From: Desulfatirhabdium sp964549995
GTDB taxonomy: Bacteria > Desulfobacterota > Desulfobacteria > Desulfobacterales > Desulfatirhabdiaceae
Assembly: GCA_964549995.1 (NCBI GenBank)
Contig: CAZJXF010000084.1
Location: 1-15,727 of the forward strand
Direction of reading: 5' to 3'
DNA: 15,727 nt
The translations under genes and the position numbers were made by a program. Every line of letters begins with the position of its first letter. Position 1 is the stretch's first letter. The notes under the pieces are model-generated. The model was not told where the DNA came from and made no database searches. It saw nothing but the letters and a program-made list of their open reading frames with translations. Shown piece after piece: positions 1-7,349 of the stretch.

Positions 1-1497
1 CCCCTTGCGGGCTGCCTTGTCCTGCCCTTTATCCGCAACGAACGCAGCGTTCGGGTATCCACCCTCGTCATGGGCCTTGTGGAAGCGTTGCTGGCGCTGC
101 CCCTGTTTCGATTCGATCTTTCCCAGGCCGGATACCAGTTTCAGGAAAAGACGGTATGGGTTAAGCAATGGGGATTGAGCTACCATTTGGGCATCGACGG
201 CATCAGCCTGTTGATGATCCTTCTGACCGTTCTTCTGCTTCCCTTGTGCGTGTTGTGCTCCTGGCGTTACATCCACAGCCGGATCACGGAATTTCATATC
301 AGTCTTTTGCTGATGACCGCCGCCTGCATCGGTGTCTTTGCAGCCCTCGATTTTGTGCTCTTCTATGTGTTCTGGGAAGCGATGCTGGTGCCGATGTTCC
401 TGCTGATCGCCGTTTGGGGTGGGCCGGACAAGCGCTACGCATCCCTCAAATTCTTTTTGTATACACTTGCCGGAAGCACGTTGCTTCTGGTCTCCATGGT
501 TGCGTTTTATCTGGAAGGCGGTACGTTCTCCATTCCGGAGCTCACGGCCCGAAGCTACAGCTTCCGGTTCCAATTCTGGGCCTTTTTGGCGATGGCGTTC
601 GCCTTCGCCATCAAGGTGCCGATGTTCCCCTTTCACACCTGGTTGCCTGCGGCCCACGTGGAAGCACCGACTGCCGGAAGTGTGCTGCTGGCGTCGGTCC
701 TTTTGAAAATGGGAGCCTATGGATTTCTGCGGTTCTGCCTGCCCCTCACACCGGAGGCCAGTGCCTATTTCGCACCGTGGATGATCGCCGTTTCCATCGC
801 GTCCATTCTGTACGGCGGTTTCGTGGCCCTGGGTCAGCAGGACATGAAAAAGCTGATCGCCTATAGCTCCGTTGCCCACATGGGCTTCGTCACGCTCGGC
901 ATTTTCCTCTTCACCCAGCGGGGGCTTCAGGGGGCCCTCATGGTCATGCTCAATCACGGCATCACCACGGGTGCGCTCTTCCTTCTGGTCGGCACCATTT
1001 ACGAGAGAAGCCACAGCCGCCTCATCAAGGACAACCTCGGACTTGGAAAATACCTGCCTGCCTACATGGGCTTCTTCGGACTGTTTGCGCTTTCCTCGCT
1101 GGGCTTTCCCGGAATGAACAGCTTCGTTGGAGAGCTTCTGGTGCTGCTCGGAGTGTTTGCCAAGTATCCTTGGGTGGGGGCCGCCGCCATTCCGGGGGTG
1201 CTGCTGGGTGCGACCTACATGTTGCGGCTCACCCGGAACCTGGCGTGGGGGGAACCCTCTTCGGTACGCAATTGGCCGGATCTGTCGTTGCGGGAATGGA
1301 TCGTCTTTCTCCCCTTAGCTGTTCTGGTGTTTTATATCGGTCTGGCTCCCGGCCTCACGCTTCGGGCGATCGATCCCACCCTGAATCGTGTCATCGCCGA
1401 ATTTCAGAAGCCCAGGGCGCAAGTCGTGGAGACCGTCGCTCAGAAGACGGTGGCATCGGTCGTGTCGACTGCTGGAAAGGCCGCGAGGAACCCGTGA
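1..1497 (+). CDS. nuoM: NADH-quinone oxidoreductase subunit M (5' partial)
   Basis: Antiporter-like membrane subunit of complex I; this family provides one proton-translocating channel of the membrane arm. The frame is open to the first base of the window with no stop, and residues before the ATG at 70 (PLAGCLVLPFIRN) read like the NuoM N-terminus, so the gene begins upstream; 498 codons are visible, near full family length. Seen: the GIDGIS motif after the first helices, the conserved glutamate in FWEAMLVPMF (codon 376-378), the lysine in FAIKVPMFPFHTWLP (codon 613-615), and the second lysine helix SVLLKMGAYG. About 13-14 hydrophobic segments are present. It is followed after 40 bases by nuoN, so it is the tail of a nuo operon. 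NuoL and NuoN are paralogues, but length, the FHTWLPAAHVEAP signature and gene order support NuoM. Confidence 0.95.
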   Translation, partial: PLAGCLVLPFIRNERSVRVSTLVMGLVEALLALPLFRFDLSQAGYQFQEKTVWVKQWGLSYHLGIDGISLLMILLTVLLLPLCVLCSWRYIHSRITEFHISLLLMTAACIGVFAALDFVLFYVFWEAMLVPMFLLIAVWGGPDKRYASLKFFLYTLAGSTLLLVSMVAFYLEGGTFSIPELTARSYSFRFQFWAFLAMAFAFAIKVPMFPFHTWLPAAHVEAPTAGSVLLASVLLKMGAYGFLRFCLPLTPEASAYFAPWMIAVSIASILYGGFVALGQQDMKKLIAYSSVAHMGFVTLGIFLFTQRGLQGALMVMLNHGITTGALFLLVGTIYERSHSRLIKDNLGLGKYLPAYMGFFGLFALSSLGFPGMNSFVGELLVLLGVFAKYPWVGAAAIPGVLLGATYMLRLTRNLAWGEPSSVRNWPDLSLREWIVFLPLAVLVFYIGLAPGLTLRAIDPTLNRVIAEFQKPRAQVVETVAQKTVASVVSTAGKAARNP

Positions 1498-1537
1498 ACC
1501 CATTTCTCACAGACCCAGTCCCTCAAGGAGATCATTT

Positions 1538-2974
1538 GTGAACGTCGATCTTACCCTGTTTTTGCCGGAACTGTTTCAGATCGTGCTGATCCTGTGCCTG
1601 TTCGGCCAGAGCCTCTTCGGCAGAACCCCATCTGAGGATCAACTCGATGTGACCGGGTGGTTGCCCTTTGCCGCAGCCGTCGGCATCGTGGTGGCCGGTC
1701 TCGGCCTGACAGCTCAGGGGCTCGTCTTGTGGGAAGCCTATCGGTTGGACGGCCTGTCTCAGTTCTTCAAGTTCGCCGTATCGCTCGGGTTCTTCTTTGC
1801 CGTTCTCAATGCCCAAAAACAGCCGACCCTTGCCCTGGAACACCGATCCGACTATTTCCTGCTGCTGTCGCTGAGCGCCTTCGGCCTGATGTGTCTGGCA
1901 AGTTCGGTCGAACTGATCACCATCTATTTGTCGCTCGAACTTTCTTCTTACAGCCTCTATGCACTCATCCCCTTGAGGGGAAAGGACCCCAGGGCATCCG
2001 AGGCAGGCGTCAAGTACATCCTTTTCGGTGCTGCAGCGACGGCCGTCAGCCTCTATGGCTTGTCCTACATTCTGGCCGCCCAGCATACGAGTTATCTGGC
2101 CGCTCTCGTTCACAAACCCTGGAACCTTACCGAAGCGCCTCTGGGACTTCTCGGGGTGAGTCTGTTTATGGCCGGATTCTTCTACAAGCTCGCCTTGTTT
2201 CCGTTTCATTTCTGGGCACCGGATGTCTATGAAGGTACGAGCAACGAAACGGCCGCCTACGCCGCAACCCTGCCCAAGTTGGGGGCTGTGGTCGTTTTGA
2301 TCCGCCTGTCCGCCACCCTCGTTCCGGGGCTGAGCGCCACCACGATCATTGCGGTTTTCGGCGCCTTGTCGATGACTTTCGGAAACCTGGCCGCCCTGAC
2401 GCAAACCGACGTCAAACGGATTCTCGGGTATTCCTCCGTATCCCATGCCGGTTATGTCACGATGGGGCTGGTTTCGGGTCTTCCCCAGGGGCTGGCAGCT
2501 GCAGGGTTCTACAGCATGGTCTATGTGCTGATGAACCTGACCTGTTTCTGGGTCATCTGTCGGCTGTCTCCGAACGGTGAAAACGTCACCTTGAACGACC
2601 TAAACGGGCTTCACAAGAGCTCTCCCTTTCTGGCCTTCGTCCTTGCCGTCGGCGCCTTTTCCCTTGTAGGACTGCCTCCGACGGCCGGCTTCATGGGAAA
2701 GCTCTTTCTGCTGAGCTCGGCCTGGAACCGGGGATACAATTGGCTTGTCGTTACGGCGGCCGTCAACACGGCCATCGCCATCTACTATTATCTGAACATC
2801 GTGCGGCATGCCTATACGGTGGAGCGCGAGGAGACGGCAACCGCCATGAGGACTCAGACCGGCTTCGGCATGATCTGGGGAGGCGTGTTGGCGTTTCTGG
2901 TGCTTGCGCTCGGCATGGTGCCGTCTCCGGTGTTTCAGTGGGCCGAGGCGGCCGGAAGGCAGTTGATGCCGTGA
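1538..2974 (+). CDS. nuoN: NADH-quinone oxidoreductase subunit N
   Basis: Antiporter-like complex I subunit, 478 residues, the usual last gene of nuo operons. The start chosen is GTG at 1538, preceded by AAGGAG at 1525-1530 with seven bases of spacing; the frame is open further upstream into nuoM, but that translation is Arg/Ser-rich and unlike the family. Seen: N-terminus VNVDLTLFLPELFQ typical of NuoN, the acidic helix ITIYLSLELSSYSLYAL, the lysine motif FYKLALFPFHFWAPDVYEG, and VKRILGYSSVSHAGY. About 14 transmembrane segments are apparent. Function is inferred from the family: proton translocation driven by conformational coupling to quinone reduction. No terminator-like hairpin is seen directly after its stop, so read-through into the next operon is possible. 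Confidence 0.95.
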   Translation: MNVDLTLFLPELFQIVLILCLFGQSLFGRTPSEDQLDVTGWLPFAAAVGIVVAGLGLTAQGLVLWEAYRLDGLSQFFKFAVSLGFFFAVLNAQKQPTLALEHRSDYFLLLSLSAFGLMCLASSVELITIYLSLELSSYSLYALIPLRGKDPRASEAGVKYILFGAAATAVSLYGLSYILAAQHTSYLAALVHKPWNLTEAPLGLLGVSLFMAGFFYKLALFPFHFWAPDVYEGTSNETAAYAATLPKLGAVVVLIRLSATLVPGLSATTIIAVFGALSMTFGNLAALTQTDVKRILGYSSVSHAGYVTMGLVSGLPQGLAAAGFYSMVYVLMNLTCFWVICRLSPNGENVTLNDLNGLHKSSPFLAFVLAVGAFSLVGLPPTAGFMGKLFLLSSAWNRGYNWLVVTAAVNTAIAIYYYLNIVRHAYTVEREETATAMRTQTGFGMIWGGVLAFLVLALGMVPSPVFQWAEAAGRQLMP

Positions 2975-3141
2975 AAGGAAAAAGGGGCGGATCTTCTTCC
3001 ATGCTCAGGCCCGTCAGGAACCATCGCTGGAGATGAATCGACTTTCGTGCCACGTACCACGAGATTTCAGTTTCGCACGAAGAACTTTCGCACCACGCAT
3101 CCGGACTTTTACGCGATGAAGAACGTTTGAAGGAGGATTTC
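2975..3141 (+). promoter_or_regulatory. nuoN-molybdopterin oxidoreductase intergenic region with short repeats
   Basis: A 167-base gap. It contains two near-identical 14-base direct repeats, ACTTTCGTGCCACG at 3041-3054 and ACTTTCGCACCACG at 3084-3097 (12 of 14 identical). It also has a 7-base inverted repeat, TTCGTGC at 3044-3050 with GCACGAA at 3075-3081. The cluster of related half-sites about 45-100 bases before the next start could be an activator or repressor operator. I see no clear sigma70 or sigma54 promoter and no terminator. The AAGGAGG at 3130-3136 is the ribosome binding site of the next gene. Regulatory function is inference. Confidence 0.3.
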
Positions 3142-5214
3142 ATGCCCATCGATACCGTAGCCAGTGTCTGCGGGATGTGTCCCGTACAATGCCCGATCGA
3201 GGTGGAAGTGGAAAACGGGGTCTGCCGATTTATCCACGGCAACCGACGGATTCCGGGCATTCGGGGGGCGCTGTGCACCAAAGGGGCTGCAGGCATTTCG
3301 TTCCGGAACGACAGCGATCGGCCGGCCTTTCCGATGCTTCGAAGCGGGGTGCGAGGGCAGGGCGGCTGGAAACGGATCGACTGGGATGAGGCTTTCGATA
3401 TGGCTGCAGACAGGCTTCGGGCGTGCACTTCCGTTTCCGGGTCTTCGGCAATGATGTGGCTCGACAGCGGCGGGTGTTTCAGCGGATTTCGCAGGGCTTT
3501 CGCTCAGTCCCTCAGCCCCCATGTCTACACGGAAGATGCCATCGTCGGTGTGCATGTGAACGAAGCGGCCCGGTCGCTCTTCGGTTTCGACGCTTCCAGA
3601 CTGATCCCCGATTTCCGAAACGCCCGGCATGTCGTTCTTCAGGGAAGGAATCTGTTCGAAACGGTTCATATTCAACAGGCGAACGACCTGCTGGACAATC
3701 TCGAAAAGGGAGGTGGATTGACGGTCGTCGATATCCGGTCGAATCCGACGACATCCAAGGCCAAACGGCGGCTGGCCGTTCGTCCCGGAACCGACTATGC
3801 GCTCAACCTGGCCGTCATCCACCTGCTGCTGAAGGAACACCGTTCGGTTCTTGCTTCCGATACGATCGACGACATCGATCAGCTCGAGGCCGCCGTTCAG
3901 GACTGCACGGCGTCGTGGGCCGAGGAGCGGACCGGTATCCCTGCAGACGACATCGTTTCCCTGGTTCGGGATCTGGCGAAAGCCGCGCCCAAAATTGTCT
4001 GGATGACCGGAAGAGGGGTTTGGGGATATATCGATTCCTTCTATACCTGCCGATCGGCCTGGATCATCAACGCCCTGCTCGGCGCCGTCGGTACGGTAGG
4101 AGGTTTCCGGATCGCGCTTCCCGAAGATGCCTATGGTCAAAGACCGTTGAATGATTTTTCGCCGGCCGGTGCGACAGGGGGCTCCATCGAAGCATTTGAC
4201 AGACCGAAAGCATGGGAGCTGCTCTCTTCGCTGAGTGATCCGGCAGGAGCTTCGGTGCGTGCCCTTGTCTGCTATCGGAGCGATCCGCTGGCCATCTTTC
4301 CAGACCGAAGCCATACACGGGAATTGCTGCAGCGGCTGGAAACCATCGTGTGCATCACCGACTCCTGGTCGGAGACGGCATGGATGGCCGATCTCGTGCT
4401 TCCCCTGTCCGCTTTTCTGGAACGGGAGAGTGTTATCGGAAGACGTGATCTTCCCCATCCGCTTTGGGTCGTTCGCAGGCGATGCATTGCACCGGCAGAC
4501 GACACGAAGGCGGACTGGGAAATCGTGGCCGGTCTGGCGAAACGGCTCGGGTGTACCGATTTTGCGGTGGACGGCATCGAAACCATCTGGGGACGTCAGC
4601 TCGAGGGGACCGGTATTCGGATGGGGGACTTCAGCCGGACGGGGTTCATCGATATCGCCGGGCTTTCTGTCGGACCATTGCCGAAAGCGACCGGGCTGCG
4701 GACATCTGACGGCAAGGTGTCCATCTTTGACCCTGCACTCAAAAGCTGTGGAATTGCCCCGCTTGCAGCCTTCGCCGCCAAATCCGCTCCCGGTGGCGGA
4801 CGGTTTCGCCTGATTGCCGGCGGCTGCGGGATCCACGATGAAGGAAACACCATCAACGTGCCGCTGCTGAACCGTCAACTGCCGGAAAACGTTCTCTGGA
4901 TGAACCGATCGGCTGCCGAAGGTCTGGGGATTTCCAATGGGGATACCGTCAGGATCGGAACGGAGAACACCGGGAAGCCCATCACCGTCCGATTGAGCGA
5001 ATTCATGACACCGGAGGCCGTTTTTCTTGTCACCGGATTCGGTAGGAACATACCGGCTGAATCCAGAGCTTTCGGCATGGGGGTTTCGGCCGTGGAGTTG
5101 ATGACGGATGGTTGGAAAACGAAGGCCCTGGTCTCGGGGGCCCCGTGCCGGGCCGAGTCGTTCGTGACCGTTACGGTGTCCGGGAAAGTCGAACCGGAAG
5201 GAACCCGCTCATGA
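3142..5214 (+). CDS. Cytoplasmic molybdopterin oxidoreductase, PhsA/PsrA-like large subunit
   Basis: A 690-residue member of the DMSO reductase superfamily. The ATG at 3142 follows AAGGAGG (3130-3136); a TTG at 3127 lies before that site and is rejected. Domains: N-terminal Mo/4Fe-4S domain with C10-x2-C13-x3-C17-x27-C45 followed by K47; the central molybdopterin domain (about 55-530), including GRNLFETVHI and the VRPGTDYALNLA signature; and the C-terminal dinucleotide-binding domain (about 550-680) with NRSAAEGLGISNGDTVRI. There is no Tat signal, so it should be cytoplasmic, unlike PhsA, PsrA or DmsA. The position aligning with the molybdenum-ligand Cys of PhsA/PsrA (TEDAIVGVHV, residues 130-139) has Val135, with no Cys, Sec or Ser nearby. 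Substrate unknown: it may be a reductase with unusual Mo coordination or a non-catalytic electron carrier. The next gene overlaps (ATGA), giving the electron-transfer partner. Confidence 0.85.
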   Translation: MPIDTVASVCGMCPVQCPIEVEVENGVCRFIHGNRRIPGIRGALCTKGAAGISFRNDSDRPAFPMLRSGVRGQGGWKRIDWDEAFDMAADRLRACTSVSGSSAMMWLDSGGCFSGFRRAFAQSLSPHVYTEDAIVGVHVNEAARSLFGFDASRLIPDFRNARHVVLQGRNLFETVHIQQANDLLDNLEKGGGLTVVDIRSNPTTSKAKRRLAVRPGTDYALNLAVIHLLLKEHRSVLASDTIDDIDQLEAAVQDCTASWAEERTGIPADDIVSLVRDLAKAAPKIVWMTGRGVWGYIDSFYTCRSAWIINALLGAVGTVGGFRIALPEDAYGQRPLNDFSPAGATGGSIEAFDRPKAWELLSSLSDPAGASVRALVCYRSDPLAIFPDRSHTRELLQRLETIVCITDSWSETAWMADLVLPLSAFLERESVIGRRDLPHPLWVVRRRCIAPADDTKADWEIVAGLAKRLGCTDFAVDGIETIWGRQLEGTGIRMGDFSRTGFIDIAGLSVGPLPKATGLRTSDGKVSIFDPALKSCGIAPLAAFAAKSAPGGGRFRLIAGGCGIHDEGNTINVPLLNRQLPENVLWMNRSAAEGLGISNGDTVRIGTENTGKPITVRLSEFMTPEAVFLVTGFGRNIPAESRAFGMGVSAVELMTDGWKTKALVSGAPCRAESFVTVTVSGKVEPEGTRS

Positions 5215-5759
5215 GCCGATACTGTATCCGACACGAACCGCATCGCTGCATCGCCTGCCGTGCCTGTGAGCTGCATTGTCAGAGCAGTCACGGGTTGTCT
5301 CCGGATGTGAGGCCCGGGGTGCTGCTGGTGGAAGACATGGTTGGCCCGGGAGGGGAAGAGCGAGGGCATGCCGCTTTTCGTCCTTGCTTTCATTGTGAAA
5401 ACCCCTGGTGTGTGGCCGTTTGCCCCACGCGTGCCATCGTCCAGGATCTGCAAGACGGTTTGGTCAGGATCGATGCCGCCAAATGCGTCGGATGTCGTGC
5501 CTGCATTGCGGCCTGTCCGTGGGGGGTTCCCCAGTATGATGCCGCGACGGGTAAGGCCGTCAAATGCGATGGCTGTGCCGATCGGGTGCGAGCCGGGAGC
5601 CTTCCGGCCTGTGTCGCAGCATGTACGACCCATGCACTGTCGTTTTCCGTTCCCAATAAGGTCGTTCGAGACGTCCGACAGCAGTACGCCCTGTCCAAGC
5701 TGGTGGAACGGGTCATGACAACAGCTTTGAACAATCAGGAAGAAAGGAATTCCCCATGA
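5211..5759 (+). CDS. Four-cluster ferredoxin subunit, DmsB/PsrB/NrfC-like
   Basis: Iron-sulfur electron-transfer protein of 182 residues, the partner of the molybdopterin subunit. The ATG at 5211 overlaps the previous stop (ATGA), with a GGAAGGAA site at 5196-5203; an in-frame ATG at 5112 would extend into the upstream gene with non-family sequence. Four cysteine motifs are complete: C13-x2-C-x2-C-x3-C23; CFHCENPWCVAVC; CVGCRACIAAC; and CDGC-x11-CVAAC, giving 16 Cys for four [4Fe-4S] clusters. There is no signal peptide or membrane helix, matching the cytoplasmic large subunit. No NrfD/PsrC or DmsC quinone-binding anchor follows, so the electron partner is open: complex I, a soluble ferredoxin pool or a remote protein. 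The C-terminus (about 150-182) is a short charged helix. Confidence 0.9.
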   Translation: MSRYCIRHEPHRCIACRACELHCQSSHGLSPDVRPGVLLVEDMVGPGGEERGHAAFRPCFHCENPWCVAVCPTRAIVQDLQDGLVRIDAAKCVGCRACIAACPWGVPQYDAATGKAVKCDGCADRVRAGSLPACVAACTTHALSFSVPNKVVRDVRQQYALSKLVERVMTTALNNQEERNSP

Positions 5760-6778
5760 GTCAGTCGGATTTCTTCCAACGGTATTCGCAGGCGCTCAAG
5801 GACATTCACGCCTCCTTCGACATGGACCGAACCCAAAACGCTGTTGTCCGTCATGCGACTTCTCTGTTCGATGGCCGTGGCGCAAGTCTTCTGATGATGA
5901 GTGCCAATCTGGAGCGACTGCTGATTTCGGCGAGTTTCGGACTGAGCGAATCCTATCGAAACAAGGGCGATATCGATCCCCGGAAGAGCCTGGGTGAAAC
6001 GCTCGACAAGACGCCGGTCATCGTTCGGGATGTGACCAACGATCCCCGGATTCAGTTTCCCGAGGCTGCTGCCAGGGAAGGCATCGGTGCCATCGTCGGC
6101 ATTCCGCTGACCGCCGGAAGTGCGCTGGTCGGATCCCTGCGGATCTATTTCCCGAAATCCCGCGACTTCGATCTCGAAACCCTGACGGCCATGCAAGCCT
6201 ATGGTACGCAGGCAGGACTCGCCCTCAAGAAGACTTTTTACTTCGACTCCATGAAGGTAGCTCTCACCGAGATTCAGTCCATGCCCCTAAGCTCCTCGAA
6301 GGAGGCCTTGCAGACGCTTCTGAAAATCGTGGCCACCTACGGCATGGCCAAGGGGAGCGGCATTCTGATGGTAGATCGCAAAACGAACACCCTCACCAAT
6401 GTCGTCCGCTACGGCTTGAGTGATCATTACGTTCAGAAAGGACCGATTTTGGCAGGTCTCAGTCTGGGTGAAGTCGTCACCGGAAGGCCCGTGGTGATTC
6501 CCAAGGTGGCCACCGATCCGCGTATTCAATACAAGGATGCGGCAAAGGCCGAAAACATTCAGGCCATCCTGGGGCTTCCCGTCAAGATCGGAGAGGGCAT
6601 CGGAGCGGTGCTGCGGCTCTACTATTCCTTCGAATTCGAACCGGATGCCGATTATATCCTGTGGATGGAACATCTGGCTCTTCATATGGGTATTGCCATC
6701 GAAAAGAACCAGATGATGGTCATGCTGAAGGAGAGAAGCGACTGGTACGAAGAGGTGCTGCGGGACTTGGAACGATAG
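5756..6778 (+). CDS. Tandem GAF-domain protein without output domain
   Basis: A soluble 340-residue protein made of two GAF modules, at about 15-160 and 175-325. They are internal duplicates: each has a strand-helix-strand stretch with DPRIQ (residues 96-100 and 254-258) followed by an Ala-rich helix, then GIPL or GLPV, and a closing RIYF or RLYY strand. GAF domains bind small ligands, cofactors or partner proteins. No kinase, GGDEF, EAL, HTH or transmembrane part is visible, so it is a sensor or scaffold without its own output. The start ATG at 5756 overlaps the ferredoxin stop (ATGA), and AGAAAGGAA precedes it, so it is co-translated with the oxidoreductase pair. Inference: it modulates that enzyme or signals its redox state. 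I see no conserved Cys pair or His pocket clear enough to name a ligand. Confidence 0.85.
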   Translation: MSQSDFFQRYSQALKDIHASFDMDRTQNAVVRHATSLFDGRGASLLMMSANLERLLISASFGLSESYRNKGDIDPRKSLGETLDKTPVIVRDVTNDPRIQFPEAAAREGIGAIVGIPLTAGSALVGSLRIYFPKSRDFDLETLTAMQAYGTQAGLALKKTFYFDSMKVALTEIQSMPLSSSKEALQTLLKIVATYGMAKGSGILMVDRKTNTLTNVVRYGLSDHYVQKGPILAGLSLGEVVTGRPVVIPKVATDPRIQYKDAAKAENIQAILGLPVKIGEGIGAVLRLYYSFEFEPDADYILWMEHLALHMGIAIEKNQMMVMLKERSDWYEEVLRDLER

Positions 6779-6812
6779 TCGGCAGTGGGCGGTGGGTGGT
6801 CGGTAGTGGGCA
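6778..6812. repeat. Degenerate GT-rich heptamer repeat
   Basis: Directly at the GAF gene stop codon are five tandem heptamers: GTCGGCA, GTGGGCG, GTGGGTG, GTCGGTA, GTGGGCA. The shared pattern is GT(C/G)GG(C/T)(A/G). The array resembles the cleaner ACTCGGC array at 10730-10799 read on the opposite strand (GCCGAGT), so both may belong to one family of short repeats. Confidence 0.6.
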
Positions 6813-6931
6813 GGCGTCCGGTTTCGGACATGGTTTTTGGATGAGCTTGCAAAAAGCCGATCCGGCTCACCGGAGCCCCCCTCCTTTTGGTGAGCTCACC
6901 CAAGCCGCTGAGGCGACATCTGCAAGAATCG

Positions 6932-6966
6932 ATGGCGACGAGTGTCCACTCGCCGCCATTCTTTTT
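6932..6966 (+). terminator. Intrinsic terminator after the molybdopterin oxidoreductase operon
   Basis: The 12-base arm at 6932-6943 (ATGGCGACGAGT) pairs with 6948-6959 (ACTCGCCGCCAT) with one A-C mismatch around a GTCC loop. TCTTTTT follows at 6960-6966. A GC-rich stem, a tetraloop and a T tract make a good rho-independent terminator, 154 bases after the GAF gene stop. Confidence 0.7.
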
Positions 6967-6991
6967 CGAATGCTCTTACCAGTGATGGACC

Positions 6992-7285
6992 CGCAAAAAG
7001 TCAGATGCCCTTGGTTGACCCGCAGGAGGGCGGGTGCATTTTGCTTGCGCAGCGGAAAAACTCAGCAGCCCGATCTCGTAGGATCGGGCGGATGGCCAAG
7101 ATGGAAAAGATGGCTTTCTGAAAGACAACATCCGGATTTTCCATCCAAAATAGATGAAGCGCGTCCGCCCGATCCAACGATCTCCGGCGGCTTCAAACAC
7201 GTTTCCGCTGCTTCGCAAAATACCACCCGCCCTCCTGCTGGAAGCCAGGCATTGCAAGGAAATCGGTAAGAGGCGACTTTTTGCG
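6992..7285. mobile_element. 294-bp foldback (MITE-like) element, copy 1
   Basis: The element begins CGCAAAAAGTC (6992-7002) and ends with its perfect inverse, GACTTTTTGCG (7275-7285). Inside, nested arms pair in order: 7022-7036 with 7224-7238 (15 of 15), 7049-7058 with 7202-7211 (10 of 10) and 7081-7092 with 7164-7175 (12 of 12). The whole unit can therefore fold into one long hairpin. A second copy of identical length lies at 10380-10673, with about 13 substitutions and no gaps (about 96% identity by hand). No transposase frame is present, so it is non-autonomous. No clear target-site duplication borders this copy. Confidence 0.8.
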
Positions 7286-7349
7286 AAGCCGTCACCAGTC
7301 ATTGACAAAAGCCGGGTCTTCCGGTAGCGTTTTCTCCAACAGAAACGTC

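Larger units (their letters stand above)
6779..7349. other. Non-coding intergenic region between two operons
   Basis: 571 bases without a credible gene. In order it holds the degenerate heptamers, a GGCTC-ACCG-GAGCC hairpin around 6873-6886, a perfect 12-base palindrome GGTGAGCTCACC at 6889-6900, an intrinsic terminator at 6932-6966 and the 294-bp foldback element at 6992-7285. The last 64 bases (7286-7349) precede the membrane protein gene and show no clear ribosome binding site or promoter. Open frames crossing this region run through the repeat and are not protein-like. Confidence 0.7.

Noticed and set aside
3109..4878. Long minus-strand open frame opposite the molybdopterin oxidoreductase
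   Set aside because: The plus strand encodes a clear, full-length family member; the minus translation is Arg/Pro/Gly-rich with no recognisable motif, a shadow of GC-biased codons.
5112..5210. Upstream ATG at 5112 as the ferredoxin start
   Set aside because: It lies inside the oxidoreductase gene in another frame and adds residues unlike the family; ATG 5211 with an ATGA overlap and a Shine-Dalgarno fits better.
6661..7269. Plus-strand frame running from the GAF gene end through foldback copy 1
   Set aside because: It begins inside the GAF gene in another frame, and its second half is a translation of the repeat, including the terminator hairpin.
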